From assembly GCF_000019805.1 (NCBI RefSeq), contig NC_010525.1, positions 1,600,618 to 1,664,617 on the forward strand: DNA of 64,000 nt, given 5' to 3'. Shown piece after piece: positions 34,867-43,798 of this stretch. How positions within the stretch are numbered: position 1 is the stretch's first letter; every line of letters starts with the position of its first letter. The notes under the pieces were generated by a model that saw only the letters and a program-made list of their open reading frames with translations, was not told where the DNA came from and searched no databases. This DNA is from Pyrobaculum neutrophilum V24Sta. Lineage in GTDB: Archaea > Thermoproteota > Thermoprotei > Thermoproteales > Thermoproteaceae. Both the position numbers and the translations under genes were made by a program.

Positions 34867-35162
34867 TGGAGGGCGGCGCCTGCGGCGTCTTGTGCAAAAT
34901 CGCAAAGGCCCTCGCCGAGTTTTTCGTAAACGCCCAGGGAAGCGCCATAAGCCTCTACCCCAGCGAGGTCGCCGCCAAATCGGGCGTGCCGCAACAGATA
35001 GTTGGCGAGGTCTTTAGAGCTCTGGCGTCGCGGGGCTACATGGAGTGCGTGAGGTATTCATACAGGAAGGTGAGGTGCACCGTCTCCAGAAACTCCCCCC
35101 TCTGGACCGCCGACCCCCGCTCCATATACCAAATCCTGGAGGATCTGAAGCAAAATTTATAA
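34866..35162 (+). CDS. winged-helix protein
   Basis: Small predicted DNA-binding protein (98 aa). Residues about 25-65 have a helix-turn-helix pattern (YPSEVAAKSGVPQQIVGEV followed by FRALASRGYMEC). It is coupled to the preceding membrane protein by a TGATG overlap, which suggests it regulates or senses with that protein (inference). Confidence 0.72.
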   Translation: MEGGACGVLCKIAKALAEFFVNAQGSAISLYPSEVAAKSGVPQQIVGEVFRALASRGYMECVRYSYRKVRCTVSRNSPLWTADPRSIYQILEDLKQNL

Positions 35163-35182
35163 AACGCCGAATATCTCTTTTT

Positions 35183-35866
35183 ATGGACCCGAGAATTTTG
35201 GAGATAGACGGCGTAAGCCAGCTGAAGACGGGCTTTCTGTACCTCCTGATATCGGTCGTCGTGGCGCTGGTCGGCGTGGCGGCCGGCTTGCTGTCGTTTT
35301 TTGCCTCCCTGAGCTTTTACCCGGCGGCCGGCTTAGGCTCTCTTGTAGGCGCCGTCGCCGTTTTCGTAGCCGCGCTTGTGGCCGCGGTGGCTATCTCACT
35401 ATATGCGCTGTTTTCGAAAATAAGGGGTGGGATGCGGATTCTCTCGCAGGTAGACGGCGGATTTAAGATCTGCTACACCGGCACCACCCTCATGATCGTC
35501 GGCCTTCTCGTCGTTGTGTTGGGCTTGGTCGTTGGACTGGCGGCGATAGCGGCTGGTTGGGCGTCGCTTCATATGGCGGGGCCGCCGTTTGGGATGCTCT
35601 CCGGCTTAATAACCATCTTCATAGTTGCCCTCATAGGCGGGGTGATATACTTCGTAGGCGAGATACTGACCTTCATAATAGGCGCCTTCAAGTTAAACGG
35701 CCGCTACAACAACTCGCTCTACATGGTCGCAGGTATCCTCTACATCATCGACATAGCGCTGATAATAGCCGGCATATCCGGCATACTTACGCTGGTGGGC
35801 CACATACTGATGTATATAGCCCTCAGAGACACCCTAGACAAGCTCAGGTCGCCGACCCCCAGCTAA
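35183..35866 (+). CDS. DUF996-like membrane protein
   Basis: Hydrophobic protein of 227 aa with four to five membrane segments and a repeated Gly-Val-rich pattern; IDGVSQLKTGFLY at the N-terminus and GRYNNSLYMVAGILYI near the C-terminus are typical of archaeal DUF996 proteins. Function unknown. ATG 35183 is chosen because ATTTATAAAA lies about 24 nt upstream. A second, shorter protein of the same type is at 54526. Confidence 0.75.
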   Translation: MDPRILEIDGVSQLKTGFLYLLISVVVALVGVAAGLLSFFASLSFYPAAGLGSLVGAVAVFVAALVAAVAISLYALFSKIRGGMRILSQVDGGFKICYTGTTLMIVGLLVVVLGLVVGLAAIAAGWASLHMAGPPFGMLSGLITIFIVALIGGVIYFVGEILTFIIGAFKLNGRYNNSLYMVAGILYIIDIALIIAGISGILTLVGHILMYIALRDTLDKLRSPTPS

Positions 35867-35915
35867 CCCCCTTTCTTGAGAAAAGCTTATAAAGCGGTGG
35901 TATTTTTAGTACCGG

Positions 35916-35989
35916 AGCGGGGTAGGCCAGCCTGGTAGGCCGCGGGGCTCATAACCCCGAGGTCCCCGGTTCAAATCCGGGCCCCGCTA
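35916..35989 (+). tRNA. initiator tRNA-Met (CAT), no intron
   Basis: Full cloverleaf: acceptor AGCGGGG/CCCCGCT, D stem GGCC/GGCC, anticodon stem CGGGG/CCCCG with loop CTCATAA, T arm CCCGG-TTCAAAT-CCGGG, discriminator A, and CCA encoded at 35990-35992. The A1-U72 pair and three consecutive G-C pairs next to the anticodon loop mark it as the initiator rather than the elongator. Confidence 0.96.
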
Positions 35990-36057
35990 CCACGCCGGTT
36001 TCATTATACACAGGAGGTGCCTCCGGAATCCTAAAATACCTGCAAGTTAGTAGGTAT

Positions 36058-36363
36058 GTGGAGCTCGCCACACTCCTGCGTGGCGTTTGTTCGCGTTGTG
36101 GAAGGCCTTTCCTCCTGGAGGCGTCGCCTGGCCTTTCGGTTTTCTGCCCCAGCTGTGGACACCCCATAGACGAGGCTAGATGCGAAAGGACGAGCGTTGT
36201 TAAGCTCGGCGACTGCGAGGTGCGGGATTGGGATAGGCTGGCGGCGCTGAGCCCAACCACCCAGCAGATGGTTCTCCAGGCGTTGGAGTCCGGGAGAGCT
36301 CCGAGGGAGCTCTACCCAGTCCTCCTGAAGCTTAGGGAGGTGGGCGCCTTGATATGTACGTAG
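36058..36363 (+). CDS. zinc-ribbon protein
   Basis: Protein of 101 aa with an N-terminal Cys4 zinc ribbon (CSRCGRPF and CPSCGHPI) and a helical C-terminal half. GTG 36058 has CTAAAATACC about 24 nt upstream. The last ten bases overlap the next gene, so both are probably made together. Function unknown; it could be a nucleic-acid or protein adaptor. Confidence 0.75.
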   Translation: MELATLLRGVCSRCGRPFLLEASPGLSVFCPSCGHPIDEARCERTSVVKLGDCEVRDWDRLAALSPTTQQMVLQALESGRAPRELYPVLLKLREVGALICT

Positions 36364-37247
36364 ACTTCTCCTCGGTCTGGAGACACTTTAAGGAGTACAT
36401 ACACGCGTCTGGCGGCATCTTTGAGCTCAAGAAAGCTCTTGACTGGAGCGTCTGGTATGCGGCTAAGTGGTGGCGGGAGGTGAAGGAGGGCGCAGATCTA
36501 AAAAAGCCCTTTGCCAAAGCCCTCTACATATCGCTTCTCAGGAGGGGGATAATAGACGAGAGAGGCGAATTCAGGAAGGAGGTTGGGGAGCCCGAGATGC
36601 CGAGGGGACTATACGCGAGGGAGTGGGTGGAGATGCACATGAGGTTCGACGAGCTGGGCGCCGCCAGGGTGGCGCGGGACGAGGTGGATAGAAACGCGCT
36701 GGAGCTCCTCTACAGCGATATACAAGTACAGGGCTGGCACAGGATAATGGTGAAGGCCTTCCTAAAGGCGGTGGGTGTCACCGACGGGCAAGCCGTGCTT
36801 GAGCCCTACTCTAGGGAGGGCCACCTCGCCGCCTTCTACCACGAGGACTACAGGCCCGCCTCCTACCTCGGCTACGACCCCAGCGCCGCCCTTCTCGAGA
36901 TGGCCAAGGCGGTGGCCCCCTCCGCCGCCTTCGCCGCGGCGTCTAGCGCCTGCGAGCTCTCAGGCCGCTACAACGCCGTGTTGCTCATAGAGAAGCTCCA
37001 GTGGATGCCGGACCCACTCCGCGAGCTCGACTGCATCTCGCGGCTTCTGGAGCCGGGGGGTAGGCTCTACGTCGCCCAGCCTGTGGCCGAGTCTATGCCG
37101 GGCTACCTCGCCATCCTCACGGCGGTGGGAGCACACCACGTCTTCACGTGGAGGGAGACGGAGGCCATGCTGGCGTCTAGGTTCAAGCTGGAGAGGCGCC
37201 TCATCAGAGCTATGCCCTTCTACGGCGCCGTTTTCCAAAAGCGGTAG
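36354..37247 (+). CDS. predicted SAM-dependent methyltransferase
   Basis: Protein of 297 aa with a helical N-terminal region of about 120 residues and a class I methyltransferase core: AVLEPYSREGHLAA is the SAM motif I region, YLGYDPSAA supplies the acidic motif II, and GGRLYVAQPV follows. Substrate unknown. It overlaps the zinc-ribbon gene upstream and ends 28 bp inside a convergent gene. Confidence 0.75.
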   Translation: MYVDFSSVWRHFKEYIHASGGIFELKKALDWSVWYAAKWWREVKEGADLKKPFAKALYISLLRRGIIDERGEFRKEVGEPEMPRGLYAREWVEMHMRFDELGAARVARDEVDRNALELLYSDIQVQGWHRIMVKAFLKAVGVTDGQAVLEPYSREGHLAAFYHEDYRPASYLGYDPSAALLEMAKAVAPSAAFAAASSACELSGRYNAVLLIEKLQWMPDPLRELDCISRLLEPGGRLYVAQPVAESMPGYLAILTAVGAHHVFTWRETEAMLASRFKLERRLIRAMPFYGAVFQKR

Positions 37248-37768
37248 AGCTGGGCGTTGGCCGGCAGCCTGGGCACCAGCGCCATAGCCACAGCCACCAC
37301 GTTGAGGTCGAGGCGGGTCACCCTCCCCCTGGTGAGCAAGCCTATTATCCCCTCCCTGTATCCGACGGCCGCCTTCCCGAAGTGCCTCTCCGCCAGAACC
37401 CCCAGCTCCACCCCCCTCAACACGTCGCCCAGAAAGACGTCCGGGATCTGGAAGGCCGGGCCGAAGCCCAACGTCACCAAGCCGCCTCTGTCCGCCACCG
37501 CCGCCACCGTCACGTCGAGGTGGCGCCCTCCGGCCTCCAACGCCCCCGCCTCTATCCCAACGCCGTGTTCCGCCTCCCCCGCCGCGGCGAGCGCCGCCTT
37601 AGCCCTCTCCACGGCCCCCGCCACCACAGCCTCAAGGCCGACCGGCTGCGGGGGGAGAGAGGGCGGCTTATCCACCGAGGAGACGCGCGCCGGGATGCCG
37701 AAGAGCCTATACGCCTCTTCCACGGCCCTCACCTTGTTGGGGTTCCTAGAGGCGACGGCCACCTTCAC
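37220..37768 (-). CDS. inosine/xanthosine triphosphatase (YjjX/DUF84 type)
   Basis: House-cleaning phosphatase that removes non-canonical purine nucleoside triphosphates (182 aa). N-terminal VAVASRNPNKVRAV, HGVGIEAGAL, and GFGPAFQIPD are the family motifs. The start overlaps the upstream methyltransferase stop (four bases). The 3' end overlaps the convergent gene by 28 bp. Confidence 0.85.
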   Translation of the reverse strand: MKVAVASRNPNKVRAVEEAYRLFGIPARVSSVDKPPSLPPQPVGLEAVVAGAVERAKAALAAAGEAEHGVGIEAGALEAGGRHLDVTVAAVADRGGLVTLGFGPAFQIPDVFLGDVLRGVELGVLAERHFGKAAVGYREGIIGLLTRGRVTRLDLNVVAVAMALVPRLPANAQLYRFWKTAP

Positions 37769-38376
37769 GGCCTAAACTCCACACAGGCGAACCCCGCCCG
37801 CTCCGCCTCCGCCAGGGAGACCTCCCGCGCCTCCTCCTCCGTCTCGGGCCCACCCGGGGGTCTCAGCAACGTGGCCACCACGCGCGCCGGCCTCAGCCCC
37901 CCGGCCATCTCCACCACCTCCCCAAGGGTGTAGAACCTCGCCCTGGAGTAGAAGGGGTGGCCCGCCGCGCCCATCTCCACATACAGCCTGCCCCAGGGCG
38001 ACTCCCTCGGCACTATACACGCCACCACCCTCTCGGCCACCCTCGCGGCCTCGCGCAAAACCGCCCTCGGGTTGTCCACAAAACAGAGGGTAACCACCAG
38101 GAGGGCGCATGGGAGGGATTTATCCCTCAGCGGGAGGGCCTCCCCCACCGCCTCCACCAGCTCCAGCGCCCCGGGCGCCAGCTTGAGCATCTCCCTCACG
38201 GGGTCCACGCCCACTCTCACCCCAAGCGGCGCGGCGAACCTCCCCGTCCCGACGCCCACCTCCACGCCCCCGCGGCAGTCGAACCTAGACACGGCGTCTA
38301 GCTCCGACCTATACAGCGCAGGATGCGCCGCGTACCACCTATCGTAGTCCACCGCCCTAGACCTAAAAACCTCCAC
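37765..38376 (-). CDS. class I SAM methyltransferase
   Basis: Protein of 203 aa of the UbiE/type 11 group: YDRWYAAHPALY at the N-terminus, GVEVGVGTGRFAAPLG as motif I, GVDPVREML as motif II and EALPLRDKS as post-motif. GTG 38376 with TAAATATATC about 23 nt upstream. Substrate not determinable; it may act on quinones or small molecules. Confidence 0.8.
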   Translation of the reverse strand: MEVFRSRAVDYDRWYAAHPALYRSELDAVSRFDCRGGVEVGVGTGRFAAPLGVRVGVDPVREMLKLAPGALELVEAVGEALPLRDKSLPCALLVVTLCFVDNPRAVLREAARVAERVVACIVPRESPWGRLYVEMGAAGHPFYSRARFYTLGEVVEMAGGLRPARVVATLLRPPGGPETEEEAREVSLAEAERAGFACVEFRP

Positions 38377-38542
38377 AGAGGGAAAAACACGGGATATATT
38401 TACCGTTTCGCCTATCCCAGACGTGGCGACCCCTCACCCAATTGTCAACTACAACGCCAGTTGGGGAGTTTGCTGTTGTTCAGCCGGCTGTGGAGGTCTG
38501 CTAGACGTCGGAGCTCGTCTCGAACTTGATAGATGGAGGGCC

Positions 38543-39550
38543 CTATTTTAGCTCGGCTATGGCGTTTTTCAGAACCACCGCCGCTAGCTCTACCTCTTTG
38601 ATGTCTATGTGTTCGTCCTCCGTGTGGGCTAGCCGCGGGTCGCCGGGGCCGAAGGCGGCAATGTCTCTGGTGAGGTCGACGAGGAGGTTGAAGTCCGCCG
38701 TGCCCCACTTCCTGCTGAGCTTGGGCTCTAGGCCGAGTTTCAGCAGCCCTCTGACGAGCGCCCTGGCGGCTTGGTTTGTGGGCGAGACCTCTGCCGGCTC
38801 TACGCAGCTCTTCGCCCTCGCCTGCGGGGGGAGGGCCGCGAGGAGGTCGCGGCATGTCCTACCGGGGGGTATCCTCACGTCTAGGACCATGGTGCACCTC
38901 GTCGGTATCTTGTTGGGGGCGTCGCCGCAGTTGACCAGGGTGGGCGTGACGGTGAAGGCGTCGTACCTCTCGGCGTGTCCAAGAGCCCTCTTGACCTCTT
39001 GGTATACGGCGTAGAGCTCCTCCACGATGTTGCCGTATATGGGGGAGCTGGCGTGGCCTCCCCTAGACTCAAGCTCAATGTAGACCTTGGCGCCGCCTCT
39101 GTAGGCGTACGCCACGTGGAGGGAGGTGGGCTCCCCCACGTAGATGTAGCGGGGCCTGGGGGGACCTCCCCTCAGGAGGGCCTCCGTACCGGCGCTGTCG
39201 TCCTCCTCCGCCGTGACGAGGGCCAGCACCACCGTCCCCCGGGGCTCCGCCTCCAGGAAGGCCTTCGTGTAAGCCGCCAGGGGGCCCTTGTCGTCCACCG
39301 CCCCGCGGCCCCACAACACGTCTCCCTCCCTTCTCACGGGGAGGGGGCCAGGCACCGTGTCCATGTGGGCGTGTAGCCAGACGACGGGCTCGCCGCGGCC
39401 TCTAACCGCCACCACGTTGCCGGCTTCGTCTATCCACACGTCTGAGACGTGGTCTCTGAGGTACCGCAGTAGCCACTTGGCCAGCTCCCCCTCGCCGTGG
39501 GGAGGGCTGTATATCTTGAGAACCTCCTCTAGAAACGCGGCGGCGTCCAT
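38543..39550 (-). CDS. lysK: LysW-lysine/ornithine hydrolase (LysK-type M20 peptidase)
   Basis: M20 metallopeptidase (335 aa) that releases lysine or ornithine from LysW. Metal-binding motifs WLHAHMDTVPG, GRGAVDDKGPLAA and VTAEEDDSAGTEAL are present, and SRGGHASSP supplies the dimer-domain His. The start at ATG 39550 is set by ATTTATATAC about 25 nt upstream. It lies 23 kb from the lysW operon. ArgE/DapE-like activity is possible, but the short LysK-type length and the LysW genes favour this call. Confidence 0.82.
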   Translation of the reverse strand: MDAAAFLEEVLKIYSPPHGEGELAKWLLRYLRDHVSDVWIDEAGNVVAVRGRGEPVVWLHAHMDTVPGPLPVRREGDVLWGRGAVDDKGPLAAYTKAFLEAEPRGTVVLALVTAEEDDSAGTEALLRGGPPRPRYIYVGEPTSLHVAYAYRGGAKVYIELESRGGHASSPIYGNIVEELYAVYQEVKRALGHAERYDAFTVTPTLVNCGDAPNKIPTRCTMVLDVRIPPGRTCRDLLAALPPQARAKSCVEPAEVSPTNQAARALVRGLLKLGLEPKLSRKWGTADFNLLVDLTRDIAAFGPGDPRLAHTEDEHIDIKEVELAAVVLKNAIAELK

Positions 39551-39619
39551 GGGCCCACCTCGGGTGGTATATAAATCATATAAACCACAAAATATATAAC
39601 CGCGGCGGCACATAGATGT

Positions 39620-39883
39620 GTGTTCCTCCGCTCGGCTCTGAGGCTGGCTAGGTGGCTGGGGGCTTTCACGGCGTCTCAAGCCGCCGCGTACCTGGGCATG
39701 CCGCAGGAGGAGGCCGAAAGGCGGCTGGATAAGCTGGTGGAGGGCGGCGCGCTCCGGGCGGTGGTGATAGGCGGCGTCAAGTTCTACTACAGAGATCCCC
39801 AGGAGGCCGCCGAGGTGATACTAGAGTCGGTGGACATCTCCGCGCTCCCCCGGGAGGAGAGGGAGAAGCTGATGAGGCTATGA
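39620..39883 (+). CDS. winged-helix DNA-binding protein
   Basis: Small protein (87 aa) with a helix-turn-helix in residues about 14-45 (FTASQAAAYLGMPQEEAERR) and a wing-like VVIGGVKFYYRD. GTG 39620 is chosen for the AAATATATAAC box 24 nt upstream. It is divergent from lysK with promoters back to back, and coupled by ATGA to the cupin gene, so it may regulate either. Confidence 0.76.
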   Translation: MFLRSALRLARWLGAFTASQAAAYLGMPQEEAERRLDKLVEGGALRAVVIGGVKFYYRDPQEAAEVILESVDISALPREEREKLMRL

Positions 39884-40182
39884 CCTGGCGCTGGGAGAGG
39901 CTAAGCGACTGCGTGGAGAGGCGGTACATATCCGGCGAGGGGGCCACAGTGGCGCAGTTTAAGCTCAAGGCCGGCTGCGTGGTGCAGAGGCACAGCCACC
40001 CCAACGAGCAGATCACGGTGGTGCTGGAGGGGCTACTGGAGTTCGAGGTGGGCGGGCGTAGGTTCACGGCATCGCAGGGCGACGTCGTCCACATACCGCC
40101 TGGGGTTGAACACGAGGCTGTGGCCTTAACAGACGCTGTGGTTGTCGACGTCTTCGCTCCGCCCAGGAGGGACTGGCGGTAG
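39880..40182 (+). CDS. cupin-domain protein
   Basis: Single-domain cupin (100 aa). Metal-binding motif 1 is HSHPNEQITVVLEG and motif 2 is GDVVHIPPGVEHEA, giving the usual His/Glu set. It is coupled to the winged-helix gene, so it may sense a small ligand or be an isomerase. Substrate unknown. Confidence 0.85.
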   Translation: MTWRWERLSDCVERRYISGEGATVAQFKLKAGCVVQRHSHPNEQITVVLEGLLEFEVGGRRFTASQGDVVHIPPGVEHEAVALTDAVVVDVFAPPRRDWR

Positions 40183-40396
40183 GGCACCCGGCCAAGGGCA
40201 TATACCCCCCTCCCGCCCCCGATACGTCCCTCCACGGCAGAAGCTCCGAACCCCCTCAGCGACCTCAAGATAGGCCCAGTATCCCGGCTGGCGTTGTCTC
40301 TGTCTCCACGCGGTGGGCGTCCCGGCGTAGGGCGAGGCGGGGGGCTGTGCGGCGGCCGCGCGCAGAAAGGTTATATATTCGCTCCACGGGGCCCCT
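40183..40396. other. gene-free stretch with back-to-back TATA element
   Basis: No gene seen. The AT-rich GGTTATATATTC at about 40368-40379 serves the plus-strand protease gene and is nearly symmetric. Read on the minus strand it could start a transcript near 40350, where CCCGCC pairs with GGCGGG about 130 nt later. This is weak evidence for a small RNA. Confidence 0.2.
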
Positions 40397-42049
40397 ATGG
40401 CGGAGCGGGCTCTGGCGGTGGGGATAGCGCTGGCCTTGGCGCTCGGCGTTGTGGCTCTGTTGGCCGTGTTTACGATATGTCAGCCTAAGGCGCCGGGGGA
40501 GGCTCCTCAGCCAACTAAGCCGAAGATCGTGCTTGTGCCTGTGGATTTCGTCATCGGCGGCCCCGAGACGGATAGGGTTGTGAAGGCCCTCGTGGAGCTC
40601 TCCCAGAGGAGAGACGTGGCGGGGGTCATCCTGATCATCAACTCGCCGGGGGGGACCGTCTCCGGGACCGAGGCCCTCTACACAGCCCTCAGGGGGTTGA
40701 ACAAGACCAAATACGCCGTGGTTGTCGGCCTCGGAGCCTCCGGCGCCTACTACACGGCCGTGGCGGCGGAGAGGATCTACGCGGCGCCCTCCAGCTGGGT
40801 GGGCAGCATCGGCGTTGTGGCCGTCATCTGGCCCGACCTGTACCTCTACGACGCGGGCGATTACGTGTACACCACGGGGCCGCTGAAGTACTACGGCGAG
40901 GATCTCCTCAGCTACTACGACGACGTTGAGAAGATCAGGCAGAACTTCGTGAAGGCGGTGCTGGAGGGGAGGAGGGGGAGGATCAAGGCGAACCCGGCTG
41001 TTTTCGAAACCGCGGGTCTCTTCACGGCGGAGGAGGCGCTGAGGCTAGGCCTCGTGGACAAGGTAGGGGGGGTCCTCGACGCCGCGAGAGATATGGCGGA
41101 GGAGCTGGGCCTCAGGAACTACTCCCTGGTCTACCTAGGCGGTATCGCCAACACGACGGGGGCGGCCGCCTGGAGGGTGCCTCTGTCCCAGCTCCTCAAC
41201 GCCTCTCCCGTCCCCGTGTTCTACATCTATCCGGGGGTGCTCCAGATCGACGTAAGACCCGGCGTCCCCAGGAACGCGACGCTCCCCACGTCTCCGCTGG
41301 GGAAGCCCTACGTGGTGTTGGACATGTCCCACGGCAACATGGTGCCGAGGGGATTCATCGAGGTGCTTAGGGCCGAGCTGGCCGTCCGGGGCTTCGCGCT
41401 GGTGGCGGCGGCGAGCGAGTACCAGCTGACCTCTCTCCTGGCCAACGCCACGGGGCTGGTCGTGGTTAACCCAACTGCGCCGTTTTCAAAGGACGCCCTG
41501 GCGGCTGTGTTAAACGCAACGGCCAGGGGGGTGAGGGCGGCCTACTTCTACGACATGAGGGCAAGCGCCGTCGTTGTTTCAGGCGGGGCGGCCTACGTGG
41601 CGCCCTACTCCGCCTACGCCGTCTTCGACCCCCTGCCCATGCACTTCAACATGTCCGGCCTAAGGGCTGTCTACAACTTCACCGCCGGGGGCGGGACCTA
41701 CCTCCAGAACTGGCAGTTCGTCTACGCGGAGCCCAGCGGAAACTGGAGCCTTTTGAGCGGCGTGAGGAGGCTGGCCCTCTTCAGCCCCTCGGCGGTGGCC
41801 ACCAACGCCCCCCATAGGCTGACGGTGAGGGGCTACGTCTTCGGCTACGGAGAGGGGAACTACACCGTGGCTGCGCAGGCCGGCAACTTCCTCTTCGTGG
41901 GGTCGGTCAGATCCTTCACGCCCTACTTCATAACCCTGGGCGACAACCGCAGGTTCTTCAGCAACGTGGTGGCGTGGCTGACGGAGCCCAGGCAGATAAA
42001 GGCCGCCAAGGCGCCCCACGCCTCCGGCGTCATCTACGTAGGCGGCTGA
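40397..42049 (+). CDS. S49 (SppA-type) membrane protease with extra C-terminal domain
   Basis: Protein of 550 aa: an N-terminal membrane anchor (residues about 5-27), an SppA/ClpP-like protease fold at about 45-260 (INSPGGTVSG; nucleophile Ser in LGASGAYY; possible catalytic Lys in GPLKYYGED), and about 270 further residues with VLDMSHGNM, resembling a glutamine-amidotransferase-like DUF4350 fold. Glycosylation sequons suggest the outside of the cell. A TTATATATTC box precedes ATG 40397. It probably degrades signal peptides or membrane proteins; the role of the C-terminal domain is unknown. Confidence 0.83.
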   Translation: MAERALAVGIALALALGVVALLAVFTICQPKAPGEAPQPTKPKIVLVPVDFVIGGPETDRVVKALVELSQRRDVAGVILIINSPGGTVSGTEALYTALRGLNKTKYAVVVGLGASGAYYTAVAAERIYAAPSSWVGSIGVVAVIWPDLYLYDAGDYVYTTGPLKYYGEDLLSYYDDVEKIRQNFVKAVLEGRRGRIKANPAVFETAGLFTAEEALRLGLVDKVGGVLDAARDMAEELGLRNYSLVYLGGIANTTGAAAWRVPLSQLLNASPVPVFYIYPGVLQIDVRPGVPRNATLPTSPLGKPYVVLDMSHGNMVPRGFIEVLRAELAVRGFALVAAASEYQLTSLLANATGLVVVNPTAPFSKDALAAVLNATARGVRAAYFYDMRASAVVVSGGAAYVAPYSAYAVFDPLPMHFNMSGLRAVYNFTAGGGTYLQNWQFVYAEPSGNWSLLSGVRRLALFSPSAVATNAPHRLTVRGYVFGYGEGNYTVAAQAGNFLFVGSVRSFTPYFITLGDNRRFFSNVVAWLTEPRQIKAAKAPHASGVIYVGG

Positions 42050-42965
42050 GCTCCTCCACGAGGACGGGGAGGAGGTCTCTTGGGATCCTCGCCCCGGCCG
42101 CGTTTGGATGGCCCCCGCCCGAAACGCCGTATCTCCTGGCGAAATCCCTCAGAAAGGCGTTTAGGTCAAGCCCCCTGGAACGGAGGCTCACTACGTACAT
42201 GTCGCCTCTAGCCTCAGCCGCCACCCCCACCTCAGCCCCCGCCAGCCCCCTGGCCAAGTTGGCGGCTAAGCCGAGCGGCCCCGGCGGGTTGACCACCAAC
42301 GCGACTGAGCCGCGGAGCGAGACGTTCCTCTCCACCCACCAGACGAGCTCCTCGTTGACCCTCGCCTGCTCCTCAGCCATCTTCATAAGCCTAGCCATCG
42401 CAGAGGGCGGGAGGTTCTTCGCCAGATGCCTAACCACCTCCCTCTTGAAGTCGTGGTCCTTCCTAGCCCTCTCCAAGCCCTGCATCAGGACCCCCGCCTC
42501 GAAGTATATAATCCGGCGGTCCCAAGCCTCCAACGCCTCCCTCACCCACGGCGTGTGGTCCATATAGTCGCTGATGGCGCCGTAGAGGGCAACCCTGCTG
42601 TAGGACTTGGGGAGCCTCCCGCCGAGGAGCCTATACGCCAGCTCGGAGGCCGAGGAGCCCACCTCGTGCACCACCTCCACACGGGGCAAATCGGCGGAGA
42701 GGGGGTGGTGGTCGACGTAGACCACCCTCCCCCCGTACCCGGCGAAAACCCGCCCAGCCTCCTCCGCCGCCTTCTCGTCTATCGCCACGTCCACTATGTA
42801 GACGTCGCCCCGGGCGAACTCCCTAAAGTCCTTCAGCAGGTCCACCGGATGCGTGAAATAGACCTCAACCTCCTCGTACTCCCCCGCCAGCGCCGCCACT
42901 ACGACAGCAGCCGAACAAACGCCGTCTGCGTCGCCATGCGCAAAAACCGTTAAGACACGGCCCAT
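42030..42965 (-). CDS. DHH-family phosphoesterase with DHHA1 domain
   Basis: RecJ/NrnA/GAN-related phosphoesterase (311 aa). Motif I is FAHGDADGVCSA, motif III is VYVDHHPL, and the C-terminal DHHA1 motif is SGGGHPNAAGAR. It likely cleaves short oligonucleotides, cyclic dinucleotides or 3'-5' DNA. The start at ATG 42965 is set by GTTATAAACT about 24 nt upstream; longer readings cross this promoter. It ends inside the convergent protease gene end. Confidence 0.87.
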   Translation of the reverse strand: MGRVLTVFAHGDADGVCSAAVVVAALAGEYEEVEVYFTHPVDLLKDFREFARGDVYIVDVAIDEKAAEEAGRVFAGYGGRVVYVDHHPLSADLPRVEVVHEVGSSASELAYRLLGGRLPKSYSRVALYGAISDYMDHTPWVREALEAWDRRIIYFEAGVLMQGLERARKDHDFKREVVRHLAKNLPPSAMARLMKMAEEQARVNEELVWWVERNVSLRGSVALVVNPPGPLGLAANLARGLAGAEVGVAAEARGDMYVVSLRSRGLDLNAFLRDFARRYGVSGGGHPNAAGARIPRDLLPVLVEELSRLRR

Positions 42966-43117
42966 AGAGTTATAAACAGCCCAGTTTATAACGCCGGCGG
43001 CGGAGAGCCCCGCGCGGGGCGCCGTGAAGCTACCGCAGTCGGTCCCCCTTGTACACACAAGCCGCATCTCCTCGCCGCGCGTGAGCAACCTATATATAGC
43101 GCAGCCCCGGCCGTGCC

Positions 43118-43798
43118 ATGGAGATCGTTGTAAAAGATGTCGTTAAGTACTACGGCGACTACCCGGCGCTCAGAGGCGTCAGCCTGGAGGTGCCGAGGGG
43201 CGCCTTCCAGTGCATAATCGGCCCCTCGGGCTCTGGCAAGTCTACGCTTCTCCACATCATAGGGGGCGTGGACAAGCCCACAAGCGGCGAGGTGACGGTG
43301 GCCGGGGTGAGGCTAAACGACCTAGGCGACGACGAGCTGGCCGAGTTCAGGAACAGAAACGTCGGCTTCGTCTTCCAGATGTTCTACCTCATCCCCCGCA
43401 TGTCTATCCTAGAAAACGTGGAGCTACCGCTGATCCTCAGGAGGGTGCCGAGGGAGGAGAGGAGGAGAGCCGCCCTAGAGGCGTTGAGGCTGGCGGGGCT
43501 CGGCCACATAGACCCCAGGAAGAGGCCCACCCAGCTATCCGGCGGAGAACAGCAACGGGTAGCCATCGCGAGGGCAATAGTGGCGAGGCCGAGGATACTC
43601 CTGGCAGACGAGCCCACCGGCAACCTAGACAGCGCCACAGCCAAGGTTGTGATGGACACCTTCCTAGAGCTGAAGAAAACCCTCGGCATAACGATAGTGA
43701 TGGTCACCCACAACCTAGAGCTACTGCCCTACTGCGACGCCTACGCCAAAATGAGAGACGGAAAGATAGCAGAAATAAGCGGCAAGCAACCTACCTAG
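43118..43798 (+). CDS. ABC ATPase, LolD/MacB type, without partner
   Basis: ATPase (226 aa). Walker A is GPSGSGKST, the Q-loop is FVFQMFYLIPRM, the signature is LSGGEQQRV, Walker B is LLADEPTGNLDS and the H-loop is MVTHNLE. The type fits MacB/LolCDE/FtsE exporters, but no permease gene is adjacent. CTATATATAG precedes ATG 43118 by about 25 nt. Its 3' end overlaps the convergent gene by 8 bp. Confidence 0.88.
   Translation: MEIVVKDVVKYYGDYPALRGVSLEVPRGAFQCIIGPSGSGKSTLLHIIGGVDKPTSGEVTVAGVRLNDLGDDELAEFRNRNVGFVFQMFYLIPRMSILENVELPLILRRVPREERRRAALEALRLAGLGHIDPRKRPTQLSGGEQQRVAIARAIVARPRILLADEPTGNLDSATAKVVMDTFLELKKTLGITIVMVTHNLELLPYCDAYAKMRDGKIAEISGKQPT

Noticed and set aside
39551-39679. N-terminal extension of lysK
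   Set aside because: It runs through the promoter and into the divergent winged-helix gene.
42966-43088. N-terminal extension of the DHH phosphoesterase
   Set aside because: It crosses the promoter at about 42984-42993 and lacks family similarity.
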